A DNA stretch of 64,000 nucleotides from Sandaracinaceae bacterium (GCA_019637095.1 JAHBWG010000017.1:1-64000); one strand, 5' to 3'. Positions 9,152-17,447 are shown, counted from the stretch's first letter. Notes: generated by a model not told the origin, from the letters alone. Made by a program: numbers and translations.

Positions 9152-10705
9152 TCAGTCGTAGAAGCAGGACATCGGCGCGACCGGCGCGACCGGCGTGACG
9201 CCGGTGCACTGCCGCCCGACGTTGTCCGACAGCGCGGTGAGGAGCTGCCAGTCCGCGGTGATGTCGGGGTCGTCGTACTCGGCCTGCCAGCCCTCGTACG
9301 TCGCCACCATCGCCGGCACGATGCCGAGCGACTGCGCGCAGTCCCCCGCGTGGTAGAGCTCGACCGTCGTGCGCAGCGACAGGTACATGTTCAGCATCAT
9401 GAACGCCTTGCCGCGCAGCGGATCGGAGAAGTGCGGGAACATGCCGCTCGGGTTGGCGCCGGGCGCGAGCCCGTTCGCGACCTCGAGCCGCCGCACGATC
9501 CGCTCGCCGGTCTCGGCGTCGGTGAAGCGCGCCGTCGCGTGGAAGGCGGGGGCGCCGGCGCCGATGCCGGCGGCGAGCTCCGGCACGACGATGAGCTCGA
9601 CGAACAGCCCGCCGCCGCCGCCGCGGCGGCCCTCGCCGACGTCGGCGGAGCCGGTCCGGTTGCCGACCATTAGGACCGGCGAGGCGAGGTATGCGGCGGC
9701 CTGCTCGGACCACGCGCGCCGCGCGCCGTACACGCGCCCGACGCGGTAGCCGGGCGCGGGCTCGACGACGAGCTCGAAGTCCGTCGCGAGCGGGTAGAGC
9801 GAGGTGCGCCCCTCGAGGCGGAAGATCGCCTCGAGGTCGCGCCCGCCCTCGGCGTAGTAGTACGAGGAGCCGCCGCCCTCGCTGATCTGCATCGCGAGCT
9901 CGGGGCGGTAGCCCTCGCCGAGGCCGACGACGCTCACGCCGATCGAGCGGCTCGCGAGCGCGTCGCTGAGCCCGACGATGCGCATCGCGTCGGTGATGCC
10001 GGCGTCCGCGGTGCCGCTCGTGACGAGCACGACGCGGTGCGCGCCCTCGAAGCCCGCAGCGGTCACGTCGTCGACCGCGATCGCGGCGCGCGCGAGCCCG
10101 TCGTAGAGCGCGGCGCGCGTCGCCCCGCGGGAGAAGCGATCCACGACGCCGGCGAGCGCCGGATCCGCGGGCCCGAGGCCCTCTGCGAGCACCTCGACGG
10201 TCTCCGCGATCCGCACGACGCTGACGCGGTCATCCACCATCAGCTCGTTGAGGAGCGCTCGCATCGCCGCCTGCACGTCGCTCGCCGAGAGCGCGGTGCG
10301 CGCGGTGTCCTCGATCGCGAGCACGAGGTGGACGTCCGGCCGCGCGAGCGCGCGCGGATCGACCGGCGTGTTCATCGCGAGGAAGGCCATCGTCCAGTTG
10401 CTCTCCTGGTCGATGCCGGGCGCCACGGCGAGGTTCGCGTGCAGGCACACGCGATCGCCGCAGTCCGCGGGCGGCAGGTCGACGGCGTGCTCCGCGAAGA
10501 ACCCGACCGGCTCGATCGTCGAGGGCTCCGGGACCTCGCCGCGCCCGACGATCGCGCGGAAGTGGCCGATGTCCTGCGCGCCGCCCTGCGTGACGGCGCG
10601 CGAGCCCATCGGGCCCTCGCGCCCGGTCCCGCTCGAGGCGGCGTCCGACGCGCACCCGGCGAGCGCCGCCGCGATCGCCAACCAAGTGATCTTCGAGCTG
10701 TTCAT
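9152..10705 (-). CDS. Lipoprotein with VWA-like domain lacking a canonical metal site
   Basis: 517 residues. Start ATG at 10705 (MNSSKITWLAIAAALAGC), giving lipobox ALAGC with Cys18; the start overlaps the upstream gene's stop by ATGA. A VWA-like fold is suggested by HLVLAIEDTARTALSASD, VSVVRIAE, RVVLVTSGTADAGIT and SIGVSVVGLGEGY. Where functional VWA domains have DxSxS this protein has DTART, so divalent-metal binding is probably altered or lost. The C-terminal part has a Gly-rich loop and MMLNMYLSLRTT. Expected to be a surface- or periplasm-facing lipoprotein. Translationally coupled to the membrane protein encoded at 12297-10702. Confidence 0.75.
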   Translation of the reverse strand: MNSSKITWLAIAAALAGCASDAASSGTGREGPMGSRAVTQGGAQDIGHFRAIVGRGEVPEPSTIEPVGFFAEHAVDLPPADCGDRVCLHANLAVAPGIDQESNWTMAFLAMNTPVDPRALARPDVHLVLAIEDTARTALSASDVQAAMRALLNELMVDDRVSVVRIAETVEVLAEGLGPADPALAGVVDRFSRGATRAALYDGLARAAIAVDDVTAAGFEGAHRVVLVTSGTADAGITDAMRIVGLSDALASRSIGVSVVGLGEGYRPELAMQISEGGGSSYYYAEGGRDLEAIFRLEGRTSLYPLATDFELVVEPAPGYRVGRVYGARRAWSEQAAAYLASPVLMVGNRTGSADVGEGRRGGGGGLFVELIVVPELAAGIGAGAPAFHATARFTDAETGERIVRRLEVANGLAPGANPSGMFPHFSDPLRGKAFMMLNMYLSLRTTVELYHAGDCAQSLGIVPAMVATYEGWQAEYDDPDITADWQLLTALSDNVGRQCTGVTPVAPVAPMSCFYD

Positions 10706-12297
10706 CGCGGTTCCTCTCCGTACGAGACCAAGATGTCCATGCGCGCGCCGAGCTGATCGCGCGCGGCGCCGCACGCGGCGCGCGTGACCGACATCGACTC
10801 CGCCCGGCCGACGCGCAGCCGCGCGCGACGTCCATCGGCCGCGACGCGCTCCACGAGCTCACCCGGGTGCACGTAGCGGGTCGTGCCGTCCATCGCGAGG
10901 CCGACCGCGCCCGGGAGGCGGAAGCCGCCGCACGCCAAGCGCTCGCCACGGCAGGTCGGGTCGACCGTGGTCAGCTGCGCCCGGAACGGTCCCTCGAAGA
11001 AGAGCCCGCGCGCGCGCACCACGCGCAGCTCCCCGGTCCGCCAGCTCGTCCCGTCCTCGCGCTCGAGGTCGCGCACGATGCGCAGGTCCGCCTCGTCGCT
11101 CGTGATGCGCACCTCGGCGTTCTGGTGGAACGGGAAGTCCTCCGGCGGCACGCAGAGGAAGACCTCGTGGGCTGCGCCGTCCTCGCCCCAGCCGCTCCTC
11201 CGCTCGACGAGCTCGAGCAGGAGGCAGCCGTCGATGGTCGGCCGGATCGCGTCGATGCGGAGGGGCTGCTCGACCCACCGGGGGAGCTCGGACCAGTCGA
11301 ACCCGCGGACCTCGCCGTAGTCGCGGCAGCTCGCGCCGCCGTCGTAGACGTCGACGGGCACCGCGTGCAGGTAGCCCGCGGCCGAGACGAGCGCGATCGG
11401 CGCGCCGTCGCGGCCGCCGACGAGGTGCAGCCCTCCGGCGACCGCGGCGCGATCGGCGTCGTCCTCCACGTCCGCCGGGATCACGCGCACCCCGAGCTCG
11501 CTCCAGAAGATCAGCGTCTCCGGGACGCCTCCGCCGCGCACGAGGATCGCGTCGCAGTTGCCCGAGTGCGTGACCGTCGGGGCCGGTCGGTCCCGGCCGA
11601 CGCCGAGCGCGACGCCGCGGTCGAGCGGGAGCGTGCTCTGGGCTCGGACGGCGAACGTCGTCCCGGCTCCGAACACCTCGCGCGGGAGCGCGTCGGCGAA
11701 GCTCGCCCGCATCGCCTCGCAGTCGAGGTCGGCCTCGACCCAGCGCACGTGGAGCTCGAGGTCCTCGTCCGTCGCGTTGTAGAGGAACGCCGCCGTGTTC
11801 CAGAAGGGCTCGGGCGGCGGCGAGGCGACGCACGCCGCGAGCGCGAGGCCGAGCGCGAGCCGCTCGGTCAGCGCGCCGGCGGGCGCGCGCCCGGGCTGGC
11901 CCAGCCGCCACGCGACGGGCATCGCCGCGAGGGCGACGAGGTCGGTCGGGTCGACCCAGAACCGCCACGACAGCCCGAGCCACGCGCCGAGCGCGCTCGT
12001 CGCCGCGGCCACGGGTGCGAACAGGTTGGCGCCCGCGAACCAGCCGCCGACCAGCGCGAACGCGAACGCGCGGGCGTGGCGCGTGCGCGCGCCGAGCAGC
12101 CGACCGAGCAGCGCGCCGAGCGCGATCGGCGCGACGATCAAGCCGGCGAAGTCGCTCAGCTTCCCCGTGAGCCACCCGGGCAGGAGCCCCGAGCCCTTGA
12201 GCAGGTGGTCGTTGACGACCAGCAGCGCGAGCGCTCCCCAGAAGAGCGGGTGGCGCAGCGCGGTCCAATCCGTCGGCGTGGGCTGGCGTTCGGTCAT
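10702..12297 (-). CDS. Polytopic membrane protein with large C-terminal extracytoplasmic domain
   Basis: 531 residues from ATG 12297 (MTERQPTPTDW), preceded by a GAAGG ribosome-binding sequence. The first 170 residues contain about five hydrophobic helices (WGALALLVVNDHLLKG; LIVAPIALGALLGRLLG; ALVGGWFAGANLFAPVAA; and others). A last hydrophobic stretch ends LALGLALAACVASPPPEPF. The remaining 350 residues look soluble, with several Cys, and are probably periplasmic. No family recognised. It overlaps the VWA-like lipoprotein gene by 4 nt and is presumably expressed with it, so the two may form a complex. Divergent from the deaminase gene at 12398. Confidence 0.75.
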   Translation of the reverse strand: MTERQPTPTDWTALRHPLFWGALALLVVNDHLLKGSGLLPGWLTGKLSDFAGLIVAPIALGALLGRLLGARTRHARAFAFALVGGWFAGANLFAPVAAATSALGAWLGLSWRFWVDPTDLVALAAMPVAWRLGQPGRAPAGALTERLALGLALAACVASPPPEPFWNTAAFLYNATDEDLELHVRWVEADLDCEAMRASFADALPREVFGAGTTFAVRAQSTLPLDRGVALGVGRDRPAPTVTHSGNCDAILVRGGGVPETLIFWSELGVRVIPADVEDDADRAAVAGGLHLVGGRDGAPIALVSAAGYLHAVPVDVYDGGASCRDYGEVRGFDWSELPRWVEQPLRIDAIRPTIDGCLLLELVERRSGWGEDGAAHEVFLCVPPEDFPFHQNAEVRITSDEADLRIVRDLEREDGTSWRTGELRVVRARGLFFEGPFRAQLTTVDPTCRGERLACGGFRLPGAVGLAMDGTTRYVHPGELVERVAADGRRARLRVGRAESMSVTRAACGAARDQLGARMDILVSYGEEPR

Positions 12298-12384
12298 CCT
12301 TCGATCCGACCCGGGCAGGGTCCAGAGGAGACGGAGAGCAAGGCCCGTGCCCGGCCAGACTGTGCCACCGCGCCTCGGGCGGAG

Positions 12385-12390
12385 TATCGT
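12385..12390 (+). promoter_or_regulatory. -10 box of apparent leaderless promoter (TATCGT)
   Basis: TATCGT ends 7 nt before the GTG start of the deaminase gene, placing the expected transcription start at or next to the start codon. No Shine-Dalgarno sequence is present. Confidence 0.5.
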
Positions 12391-12397
12391 CGCGCGC

Positions 12398-13450
12398 GTG
12401 ACGCTCTTGAGCGACCGCTGGCGTGGGCTCCGGCATCTCCCGTTCATCGCGATCGCCGACCTCCCCACACCCATCGTGCCGGTCCCCACGCTCGCCAGCA
12501 AGGCAGGCGCGGCGATCTGGATCAAGGCAGACGGCCGGACGTCGCCGCGCTACGGCGGGAACAAGGTCCGCAAGCTCGAGTACCTGCTCGGCGAGGCGGT
12601 GGCCGAGGGGGCGGACACGGTGGTGACGACGGGCGCCGCGGGCTCGCACCACGCGCTCGCGACGGCGATCTTCGCGTCGGAGCTGCGGTTGCGCGTCCAC
12701 GTGGTGGCGTTCCCTCAGCCCTGGAGCGCGCACGCGGAGCACCAGCTGCGCGCGATCCTGCACGCCGGCGCCGAGGTGCACCCGGTGCCGTCTCCCGCCC
12801 TCGCGTTGCCTCGCGCGCAGGCGCTCGCGGCGCGCTTGCGGTTGCGCGGGCGGCGCCCGCACGTGATCCCCCCCGGCGGCTCGAGCGTCGCCGGCGTGAT
12901 CGGCTACGTGGAGGCGGGGCTCGAGCTGTCGCGTCAGATCGAGGCAGGCGCGCTGCCCGAGCCCGACGCGATCTTCGTCGCGCTCGGGACGGCAGGGACG
13001 GCGGCCGGTCTCGCGGTCGGGCTCGCGGCGGCCGGGGTGACCTCGACGATCGTCGGGGTGCGCGTGGTGCCTCGCGCGATCGCGAACCGCGCGCGGATCG
13101 CCGAGCTGATCGGGCGCACGGTGATGCGGCTGAAGCGGCTCGACGAGCGCTTCCCGGACGTGGCCAAGCCCGCTCGCAGCCACGTCGAGATCGACGGGGA
13201 GGAGCTCGGCCCGGGGTACGGCGCCGAGACCGCGGTGGGGCGCTACGCGATGCGGCTCGCCCGAGAGCACGCGGGGCTCTCGCTCGACCCGACGTACACC
13301 GCCAAGGCCTGGAGCGGGATGATGCGGGCGGCGGCGGGGCCGCGGGCCGGGCAACGACTCTTGTTCGTCGACACGCTGAGCACCGCAGCGCCGTCGTTCG
13401 AGCGCGCGCCGCGCTTGCCCGACAGCCTGCGCAGGCTGCTGCGTCGGTGA
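12398..13450 (+). CDS. PLP-dependent D-cysteine desulfhydrase / ACC deaminase family enzyme
   Basis: 350 residues from GTG 12398 (VTLLSDRWRG), chosen because TATCGT sits 7 nt upstream. It belongs to the fold-type II PLP family: the opening LPTPIVPV and GGNKVRKLEYLLGEA contain the Lys that forms the internal aldimine, TTGAAGSHHALATA is the substrate/cofactor loop, and FVALGTAGTAAGLA is the phosphate-binding loop. Family reactions are desulfhydration of D-cysteine or deamination of 1-aminocyclopropane-1-carboxylate; which applies cannot be decided here. Expected cytoplasmic and homodimeric. Divergent from the membrane protein gene at 12297. Confidence 0.85.
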   Translation: MTLLSDRWRGLRHLPFIAIADLPTPIVPVPTLASKAGAAIWIKADGRTSPRYGGNKVRKLEYLLGEAVAEGADTVVTTGAAGSHHALATAIFASELRLRVHVVAFPQPWSAHAEHQLRAILHAGAEVHPVPSPALALPRAQALAARLRLRGRRPHVIPPGGSSVAGVIGYVEAGLELSRQIEAGALPEPDAIFVALGTAGTAAGLAVGLAAAGVTSTIVGVRVVPRAIANRARIAELIGRTVMRLKRLDERFPDVAKPARSHVEIDGEELGPGYGAETAVGRYAMRLAREHAGLSLDPTYTAKAWSGMMRAAAGPRAGQRLLFVDTLSTAAPSFERAPRLPDSLRRLLRR

Positions 13451-13499
13451 TCGCGCACCGACGGCGGTCGCCGCGATCTTTGGGTAAGCTCCTCGGGCC

Positions 13500-13991
13500 A
13501 TGACGCGCGCCTCGCTCCTCACGTTCGCGCTCCTGATCGCGCCCGGGCCGACCGCGTCGGCGCAGCCGCCGGAGGTCGCGCGCCCCTACGACGAGCGCGC
13601 GGACGCGCAGGCGCAGATCGACGCAGCCGTCGCGGCGTCGGCGCGGAGCTCGCGGCGCGTGCTCCTGATGTTCGGCGCGAACTGGTGCGTGTGGTGTCGC
13701 CGGCTCGCGTGGGTGATGCAGCACGACGCCGACGTCGCGCGCGAGCTGCGCGAGGGCTTCCGCGTCGTGCACGTCGACGTCGGTCCGCGCGGCTCGAGCA
13801 CCAACCGCGAGCTGGCGCGGCGCTATGGCGACCCGCTCGGGCAGGGCCTGCCCGCGCTGGTCGTGCTCGACGCGGCCGGCGCGGTCGCGCACGTGCAGGA
13901 GACCGGCTCGCTCGAGGCCGGCGATCGCCACGACCCGGCGCGCGTGCTCGCGTTCCTGCGCCGCTGGCGCCTCCCGCGCACGGGCCGGTAG
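13500..13991 (+). CDS. Periplasmic thioredoxin-like protein
   Basis: 163 residues with a signal peptide (cleavage probably after PTASA). The thioredoxin fold is signalled by VLLMFGANWCVWCRRL: the active-site Cys-Val-Trp-Cys occupies residues 63-66, and the cis-Pro loop reads GLPALVVLD. This resembles the thioredoxin_7/DsbD C-terminal group that reduces disulfides in the periplasm. Start ATG 13500 with TAAGCT 9 nt upstream and no ribosome-binding sequence. It is followed convergently, 10 nt away, by the MBL-fold gene. Substrate unknown; cytochrome maturation (operon at 37.9-43.1 kb) is one candidate pathway but is not linked. Confidence 0.85.
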   Translation: MTRASLLTFALLIAPGPTASAQPPEVARPYDERADAQAQIDAAVAASARSSRRVLLMFGANWCVWCRRLAWVMQHDADVARELREGFRVVHVDVGPRGSSTNRELARRYGDPLGQGLPALVVLDAAGAVAHVQETGSLEAGDRHDPARVLAFLRRWRLPRTGR

Positions 13992-14001
13992 CCTGGCGCC
14001 C

Positions 14002-14883
14002 TCAGATCTTCATCGCGCGCGGGTGCGCCCAGCTCTGGCCGGCGTGGAAGCGTCCGCGCTCGTCGCGCGCGACGCGCGCCATCGCGCAGTCGGGGTCGTG
14101 CGTGAAGAAGAGGCGGCCGTCACGCGCGAGCAGGTCCGTCAAGAGGGCTTGCTTCTCGTCGATGAGCTGCTCGGGGTATCGGTCGTAGCCCATCGTGATC
14201 GGCAGGTGCACCCACGGGCGCCCGGGGATCAGGTCGGCGGCGAACACGATGGGCCCGTCCGCGCTCGGCACCTCGACGAGCACGAGCCCGGGCGTGTGCC
14301 CGTCGGAGCGGTGGAGGCGGTAGTCGGGGCCGAGCGCGCGCGAGCCGTCCGCGTCCGCGACCTCGAGCCGACCGCTCGCCTCGAGCAGCGCGGGCAGCGC
14401 CTCGATGAAGCTCGCGCGGTCGCGCGAGTGCGGCGCCGTCGCGCGCGCCCACGCCTCTCTGCCGACGACGAAGGTCGCCTTCGGGAAGAGGAGCGAGGGC
14501 GGCTCGCCCTCGCGGTAGGCGGCGAGCAGCCCGCCGGCGTGATCGAAGTGCAGGTGGCTGAGCACGACGACGTCGACGTCCGCGTGCGTGATCCCGGCGT
14601 CGGCGAGCGACGCGAGCAAGACGTGTTGCGATTGGACGACGCCGAAGCGCTCGCGCAGCTTCGGCTCGAAGAACGCGCCGATCCCCGTCTCGAAGAGGAT
14701 CCACCGCGTGCCCTCGTCCGTGTCCTCGCGCACGAGCAGCGCCCGGCAGGCGAGCGGGATGCGGTTCTGCTCGTCCGGCGCGATCCAGCGCTCCCAGAGC
14801 GCGCGCGGCGCGTTGCCGAACATCGCGCCGCCGTCGAGGCGCTGCGTGTTGCCCTCGATCGCCCAGATCGTTCGCTCGGTCAT
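14002..14883 (-). CDS. Metallo-beta-lactamase-fold hydrolase
   Basis: 293 residues, complete. The metal site motif HLHFDHAGG (H110, H112, D114, H115) is intact, and further ligands are seen as [10 protein letters not shown] and [11 protein letters not shown]. Fold and spacing suit the cytoplasmic lactonase/hydrolase branch of the superfamily, which binds two metal ions and hydrolyses esters or lactones. No signal peptide. It is the last gene of a same-strand run with the two zinc-ribbon repeat proteins and the radical SAM gene, but the 36-nt gap and a TAGACC box 6 nt before the ATG suggest it may also have its own promoter. Confidence 0.85.
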   Translation of the reverse strand: MTERTIWAIEGNTQRLDGGAMFGNAPRALWERWIAPDEQNRIPLACRALLVREDTDEGTRWILFETGIGAFFEPKLRERFGVVQSQHVLLASLADAGITHADVDVVVLSHLHFDHAGGLLAAYREGEPPSLLFPKATFVVGREAWARATAPHSRDRASFIEALPALLEASGRLEVADADGSRALGPDYRLHRSDGHTPGLVLVEVPSADGPIVFAADLIPGRPWVHLPITMGYDRYPEQLIDEKQALLTDLLARDGRLFFTHDPDCAMARVARDERGRFHAGQSWAHPRAMKI

Positions 14884-14919
14884 GTCGGCGGTCTAGCGCG
14901 CGGACGTCCGCGGGGCCCC

Positions 14920-15543
14920 TCACTCGCTCGGGAGGCCGGGGCCGCCGTAGAGCGGGGCGATCCCGCCGCCGTCGCTACCGGCGTCGAAGGGGATCACGCC
15001 GGTGCCCGCGTCGCGGCCGCCCGCGTCGAAGGGGACGATCCCGGTGCCCGAGTCGGTGCCCGCGTCCGTGCCCGTCGCGGCGTCCATGCCCTCGCCCGCG
15101 TCCGTGCCCGTCGCGGCGTCCATGCCCTCGCCCGCGTCGGTGCCCTCGCCCGCGTCGGTGCCCTCGCCCGCGTCGGTGCCCTCGCCCGCGTCGGTGCCCT
15201 CGCCCGCGTCCATCCCCGCCATCGAGCCGCCGTCGCTCGGCGCGCCGCCGCCGTCGTCCATCGGCGCGCCCCCGTCGCCGCCTCCGCCGCCGGCGTCTGC
15301 GAGCATCGCGGCGTCGGTCGCGCCGCCGGCGTCACCTGCGCCGACGCCGTCGCCACACGCGCTCGACGCGGCCATCGCCGCCGAGAACGCGAACGTCGCC
15401 GCGCGGCTCAGCCGCCGCGTCGGCTGTCGCTCCGGCGCGCGGTGGCGAAGCGACATCGGGAGCGCCTCACCGCAGAACGGGCAGAAGGGCTCGACCACTC
15501 GCACGTGCCGATCGCACGCCGTGCAAGGGAGCATGGTGTCCAT
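14920..15543 (-). CDS. Zinc-ribbon protein with lipobox-like segment and TDAGEG repeats
   Basis: 207 residues. A short zinc ribbon at the N-terminus (CTAC...CPFC, C-x2-C-x10-C-x2-C) leads into a basic stretch, a hydrophobic segment (ATFAFSAAMAASSAC) and a low-complexity domain of TDAGEG and MDAATG repeats, with IVPFDAGG, VIPFDAGS and a final IAPLYGGPGLPSE. The Cys after the hydrophobic segment could be lipidated, which would remove the zinc ribbon as an unusually long leader; otherwise the segment is a membrane anchor. A strong Shine-Dalgarno (AGGAGGT) precedes the ATG by 7 nt. It is a paralogue of the next gene upstream, and both lie downstream of a radical SAM/SPASM gene, suggesting they are its substrates (inference). 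Confidence 0.8.
   Translation of the reverse strand: MDTMLPCTACDRHVRVVEPFCPFCGEALPMSLRHRAPERQPTRRLSRAATFAFSAAMAASSACGDGVGAGDAGGATDAAMLADAGGGGGDGGAPMDDGGGAPSDGGSMAGMDAGEGTDAGEGTDAGEGTDAGEGTDAGEGMDAATGTDAGEGMDAATGTDAGTDSGTGIVPFDAGGRDAGTGVIPFDAGSDGGGIAPLYGGPGLPSE
15127..15216 (-). repeat. Five 18-bp tandem repeats encoding TDAGEG
   Basis: Four identical 18-bp units (15127-15198, unit beginning ctcgcccgcg) and a fifth diverged unit lie inside the zinc-ribbon gene. Each encodes one Thr-Asp-Ala-Gly-Glu-Gly hexapeptide, so copy number can change without a frameshift. Confidence 0.9.
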
Positions 15544-15600
15544 GAAGCGACCTCCTTCGAAGCGCGCCCAGGGTACCGACGCGCTCCGGCGCGAGCAACG

Positions 15601-16101
15601 TCAGTCGGCCGGGGGCAGCCCGTAGAGCGGCGCGACGCCGCCGTCGTCGTCCGGCGGGGGCAAGCCGTACGGCGGGGCGACGTTGCCCGCGTCGAAGCCC
15701 GCGTCGCTCGCGCCCGCGTCGACCTCGGCGCCCGCGTCGTCTCCGCCGTCGGGCGGGGGCAGACCGTACGGCGGTGCGATGTTGCCCGCGTCGTAGCCCG
15801 CGTCGTCTCCGCCGTCGGGCGGGGGCAGGCCGTAGGGCGGTGCGATGTTGCCCGCGTCGTAGCCGGCGTCCGTCGCGCCGGTCCCCGCGTCGCTCCCCGC
15901 GCCGTCGTCGCAGCCGGTCGCCGCGGAGGCCGCGAGCGTCGCGCCGAACACGAACGTCGCGGCGCGCCCGAGCCGCTCCGTCGGCGTCCGCGGGACGCGC
16001 GCCCTGAGCGAGGCGGGCAGCGCCTCGCCGCAGAACGGGCAGAAGGGATCTTCGGCGCGCACGTGGCGCGCGCAGCCGGCGCAAGCGATGAGGTGACCCA
16101 C
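15601..16101 (-). CDS. Zinc-ribbon protein with lipobox-like segment and APPYGLPPPD repeats
   Basis: 166 residues, paralogous to the next gene. N-terminal zinc ribbon (CAGC...CPFC, same C-x2-C-x10-C-x2-C spacing and shared PFCPFCGEALP), then a hydrophobic segment ending ASAATGC followed by acidic DDGAGSDAG. The rest is built from repeats of [IV]AP[PL]YGLPP[PA]D joined by GGDDAGYDAGN linkers: three full copies plus a C-terminal APLYGLPPAD. The start lies only 10 nt after the stop of the radical SAM gene, so the two are an operon. Short repeats with a fixed Tyr-Gly-x-Pro core next to a SPASM enzyme suggest a modified peptide or lipoprotein (inference). Family otherwise unrecognised. Confidence 0.8.
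   Translation of the reverse strand: MGHLIACAGCARHVRAEDPFCPFCGEALPASLRARVPRTPTERLGRAATFVFGATLAASAATGCDDGAGSDAGTGATDAGYDAGNIAPPYGLPPPDGGDDAGYDAGNIAPPYGLPPPDGGDDAGAEVDAGASDAGFDAGNVAPPYGLPPPDDDGGVAPLYGLPPAD
15731..15862 (-). repeat. Two 66-bp tandem repeats encoding the APPYG unit
   Basis: Units 15731-15796 and 15797-15862 are nearly identical 66-bp copies, each encoding a 22-residue block with IAPPYGLPPPD. A third, diverged copy lies at about 15650-15710. Recent tandem duplication is likely. Confidence 0.9.
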
Positions 16102-16111
16102 GCGCGGTAGG

Positions 16112-17434
16112 TTACTTCTCCGTGGTGCGGGCCGACAAGGCCGCCGGGTCGTCCTCGAGCACGAGCTCGAAGTGGCCGTGGTCGAACGGCAGGCCAGGGG
16201 CCTCGCTCACCTTCACGACGCGCTCGCGCTTGCCCTCGCGCTGCCGCTCGAGCGCGCGGTGGTGGCAATAGGGGTTGTTCCCCGCACGGCCGAACAGCAC
16301 GTAGCTCGTCCACGTGCAGCCTGCGCGGCACACGTCCGCGTAGTAGCAGTCGCGGCAGTACCCCCAGAGGTCCTCGACCGTGCGGTCGCGCGTGTAGCGC
16401 AGCGGCGCCGTCTGCTCCCAGATCTCGCGCAGCGAGCGGTCGCGGATGTTGCCGCCGACCCACTCGTCGGTCGGCAGCGAGGGGCAGCCCTTGATCGCGC
16501 CGTCCGCCTCGATGCCGAGCGTCGCGCGGCCCGCGCCGCACGAGGCCATGTGCCCGCGCGGCATCGTGCCGCGCAGCGCGCTCTCGTAGGGCCCGAAGTA
16601 GCCGATGTTGTTGCCGGGCCAGAGGCGCACCCGCGCCGCGTCGCAGCGCTCCTTCAGCTCCCCGAGCATCGGGAAGAGGTCGAGCAGATCGTACGGCTGC
16701 AGGAGCACGTCGGGCTCGTCCGCCGCGCGTCCCATCGCGACCGTGAGCTGGATCTGCCACGAGTGGACGCCCGCCTCGATGATGCGCTCGAGGATGAACG
16801 GCATGAGCGGCATCGAGAGGCGGTTGATCTGCGTGTTCGCGCTGACCTTGATGCCCGCCGCGCGCAGGTTGTCGAACGCGCGCATCGCCGCGTCGTAGCT
16901 GCCGGCCACGCCGCGCAGGCGGTCGTGGGTCTCTCGGTCGCCATCGATCGACACGCTCGTCGACTGCAGGCCCGCCTCCGCCGCCTCGGCGCACCGCTCG
17001 GGGGTGAGCCCGCGCCCCCCCGTGGTCAGCAGCGCCATCATGCCGCGCCTGCGGATGTGCCGCAGGACCTCGGTCCAGTCGTCGCGCAGGTACGCCTCGC
17101 CGCCGATCAGGCTGACCTCCTTGACGCCGAGGTCCGCCATCTGGTCCACGAGATCGAGGCACTCTTCGGTCGTGAGCTCGTCGGGCCGGTCACGCCCCGC
17201 GCGCGAGCCGCAGTGGCGGCACGCGAGGTCGCACGCGAGGGTGATCTCCCAGACCGCGTAGATGGGCCGGTAGCGCGCGTCCTTCTCGCGCGGCTCGAGC
17301 AGCGGCAGGTGTCGCTTGGACGCCGGCGCGTGCGGCGCGATCGGCAGCGCGCGCTTCGGACGCTCGGCGTAGAGGAGCGCCTCGCGCGCGGCGGGATCGA
17401 GCGGGTCGGGGCCGCGCTCGTCGACGATGCTCAT
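16112..17434 (-). CDS. Radical SAM/SPASM enzyme
   Basis: 440 residues from ATG 17434 (MSIVDERG), preferred over an upstream ATG at 17467 because TACCCT lies exactly 7 nt before it. The radical SAM cluster motif CxxxCxxC is CDLACRHC (C68, C72, C75), followed by IGGEAYLRDDW, the usual glycine-rich SAM-binding region. The C-terminal SPASM region is Cys-rich: CGAGRATLGI, GAIKGCPSLP, YCRDCYYADVCRAGC and GNNPYCHHRAL, enough for one or two auxiliary 4Fe-4S clusters. SPASM enzymes generally modify ribosomal peptides or proteins (thioether or C-C crosslinks, epimerisation) in the cytoplasm. Immediately downstream are two repeat proteins that could be its substrates. Divergent from a hypothetical gene and lgt. 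Confidence 0.9.
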   Translation of the reverse strand: MSIVDERGPDPLDPAAREALLYAERPKRALPIAPHAPASKRHLPLLEPREKDARYRPIYAVWEITLACDLACRHCGSRAGRDRPDELTTEECLDLVDQMADLGVKEVSLIGGEAYLRDDWTEVLRHIRRRGMMALLTTGGRGLTPERCAEAAEAGLQSTSVSIDGDRETHDRLRGVAGSYDAAMRAFDNLRAAGIKVSANTQINRLSMPLMPFILERIIEAGVHSWQIQLTVAMGRAADEPDVLLQPYDLLDLFPMLGELKERCDAARVRLWPGNNIGYFGPYESALRGTMPRGHMASCGAGRATLGIEADGAIKGCPSLPTDEWVGGNIRDRSLREIWEQTAPLRYTRDRTVEDLWGYCRDCYYADVCRAGCTWTSYVLFGRAGNNPYCHHRALERQREGKRERVVKVSEAPGLPFDHGHFELVLEDDPAALSARTTEK

Positions 17435-17441
17435 GGGACGC

Positions 17442-17447
17442 AGGGTA
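17442..17447 (-). promoter_or_regulatory. -10 box of apparent leaderless promoter (TACCCT) for radical SAM operon
   Basis: On the minus strand TACCCT ends 7 nt before ATG 17434, with no Shine-Dalgarno, so transcription likely starts at the start codon. It fixes the start of the radical SAM gene. Confidence 0.5.

Noticed and set aside
15127-15216. Regular repeats resembling a CRISPR array
   Set aside because: Units are contiguous without spacers and encode a hexapeptide in frame; no cas genes.
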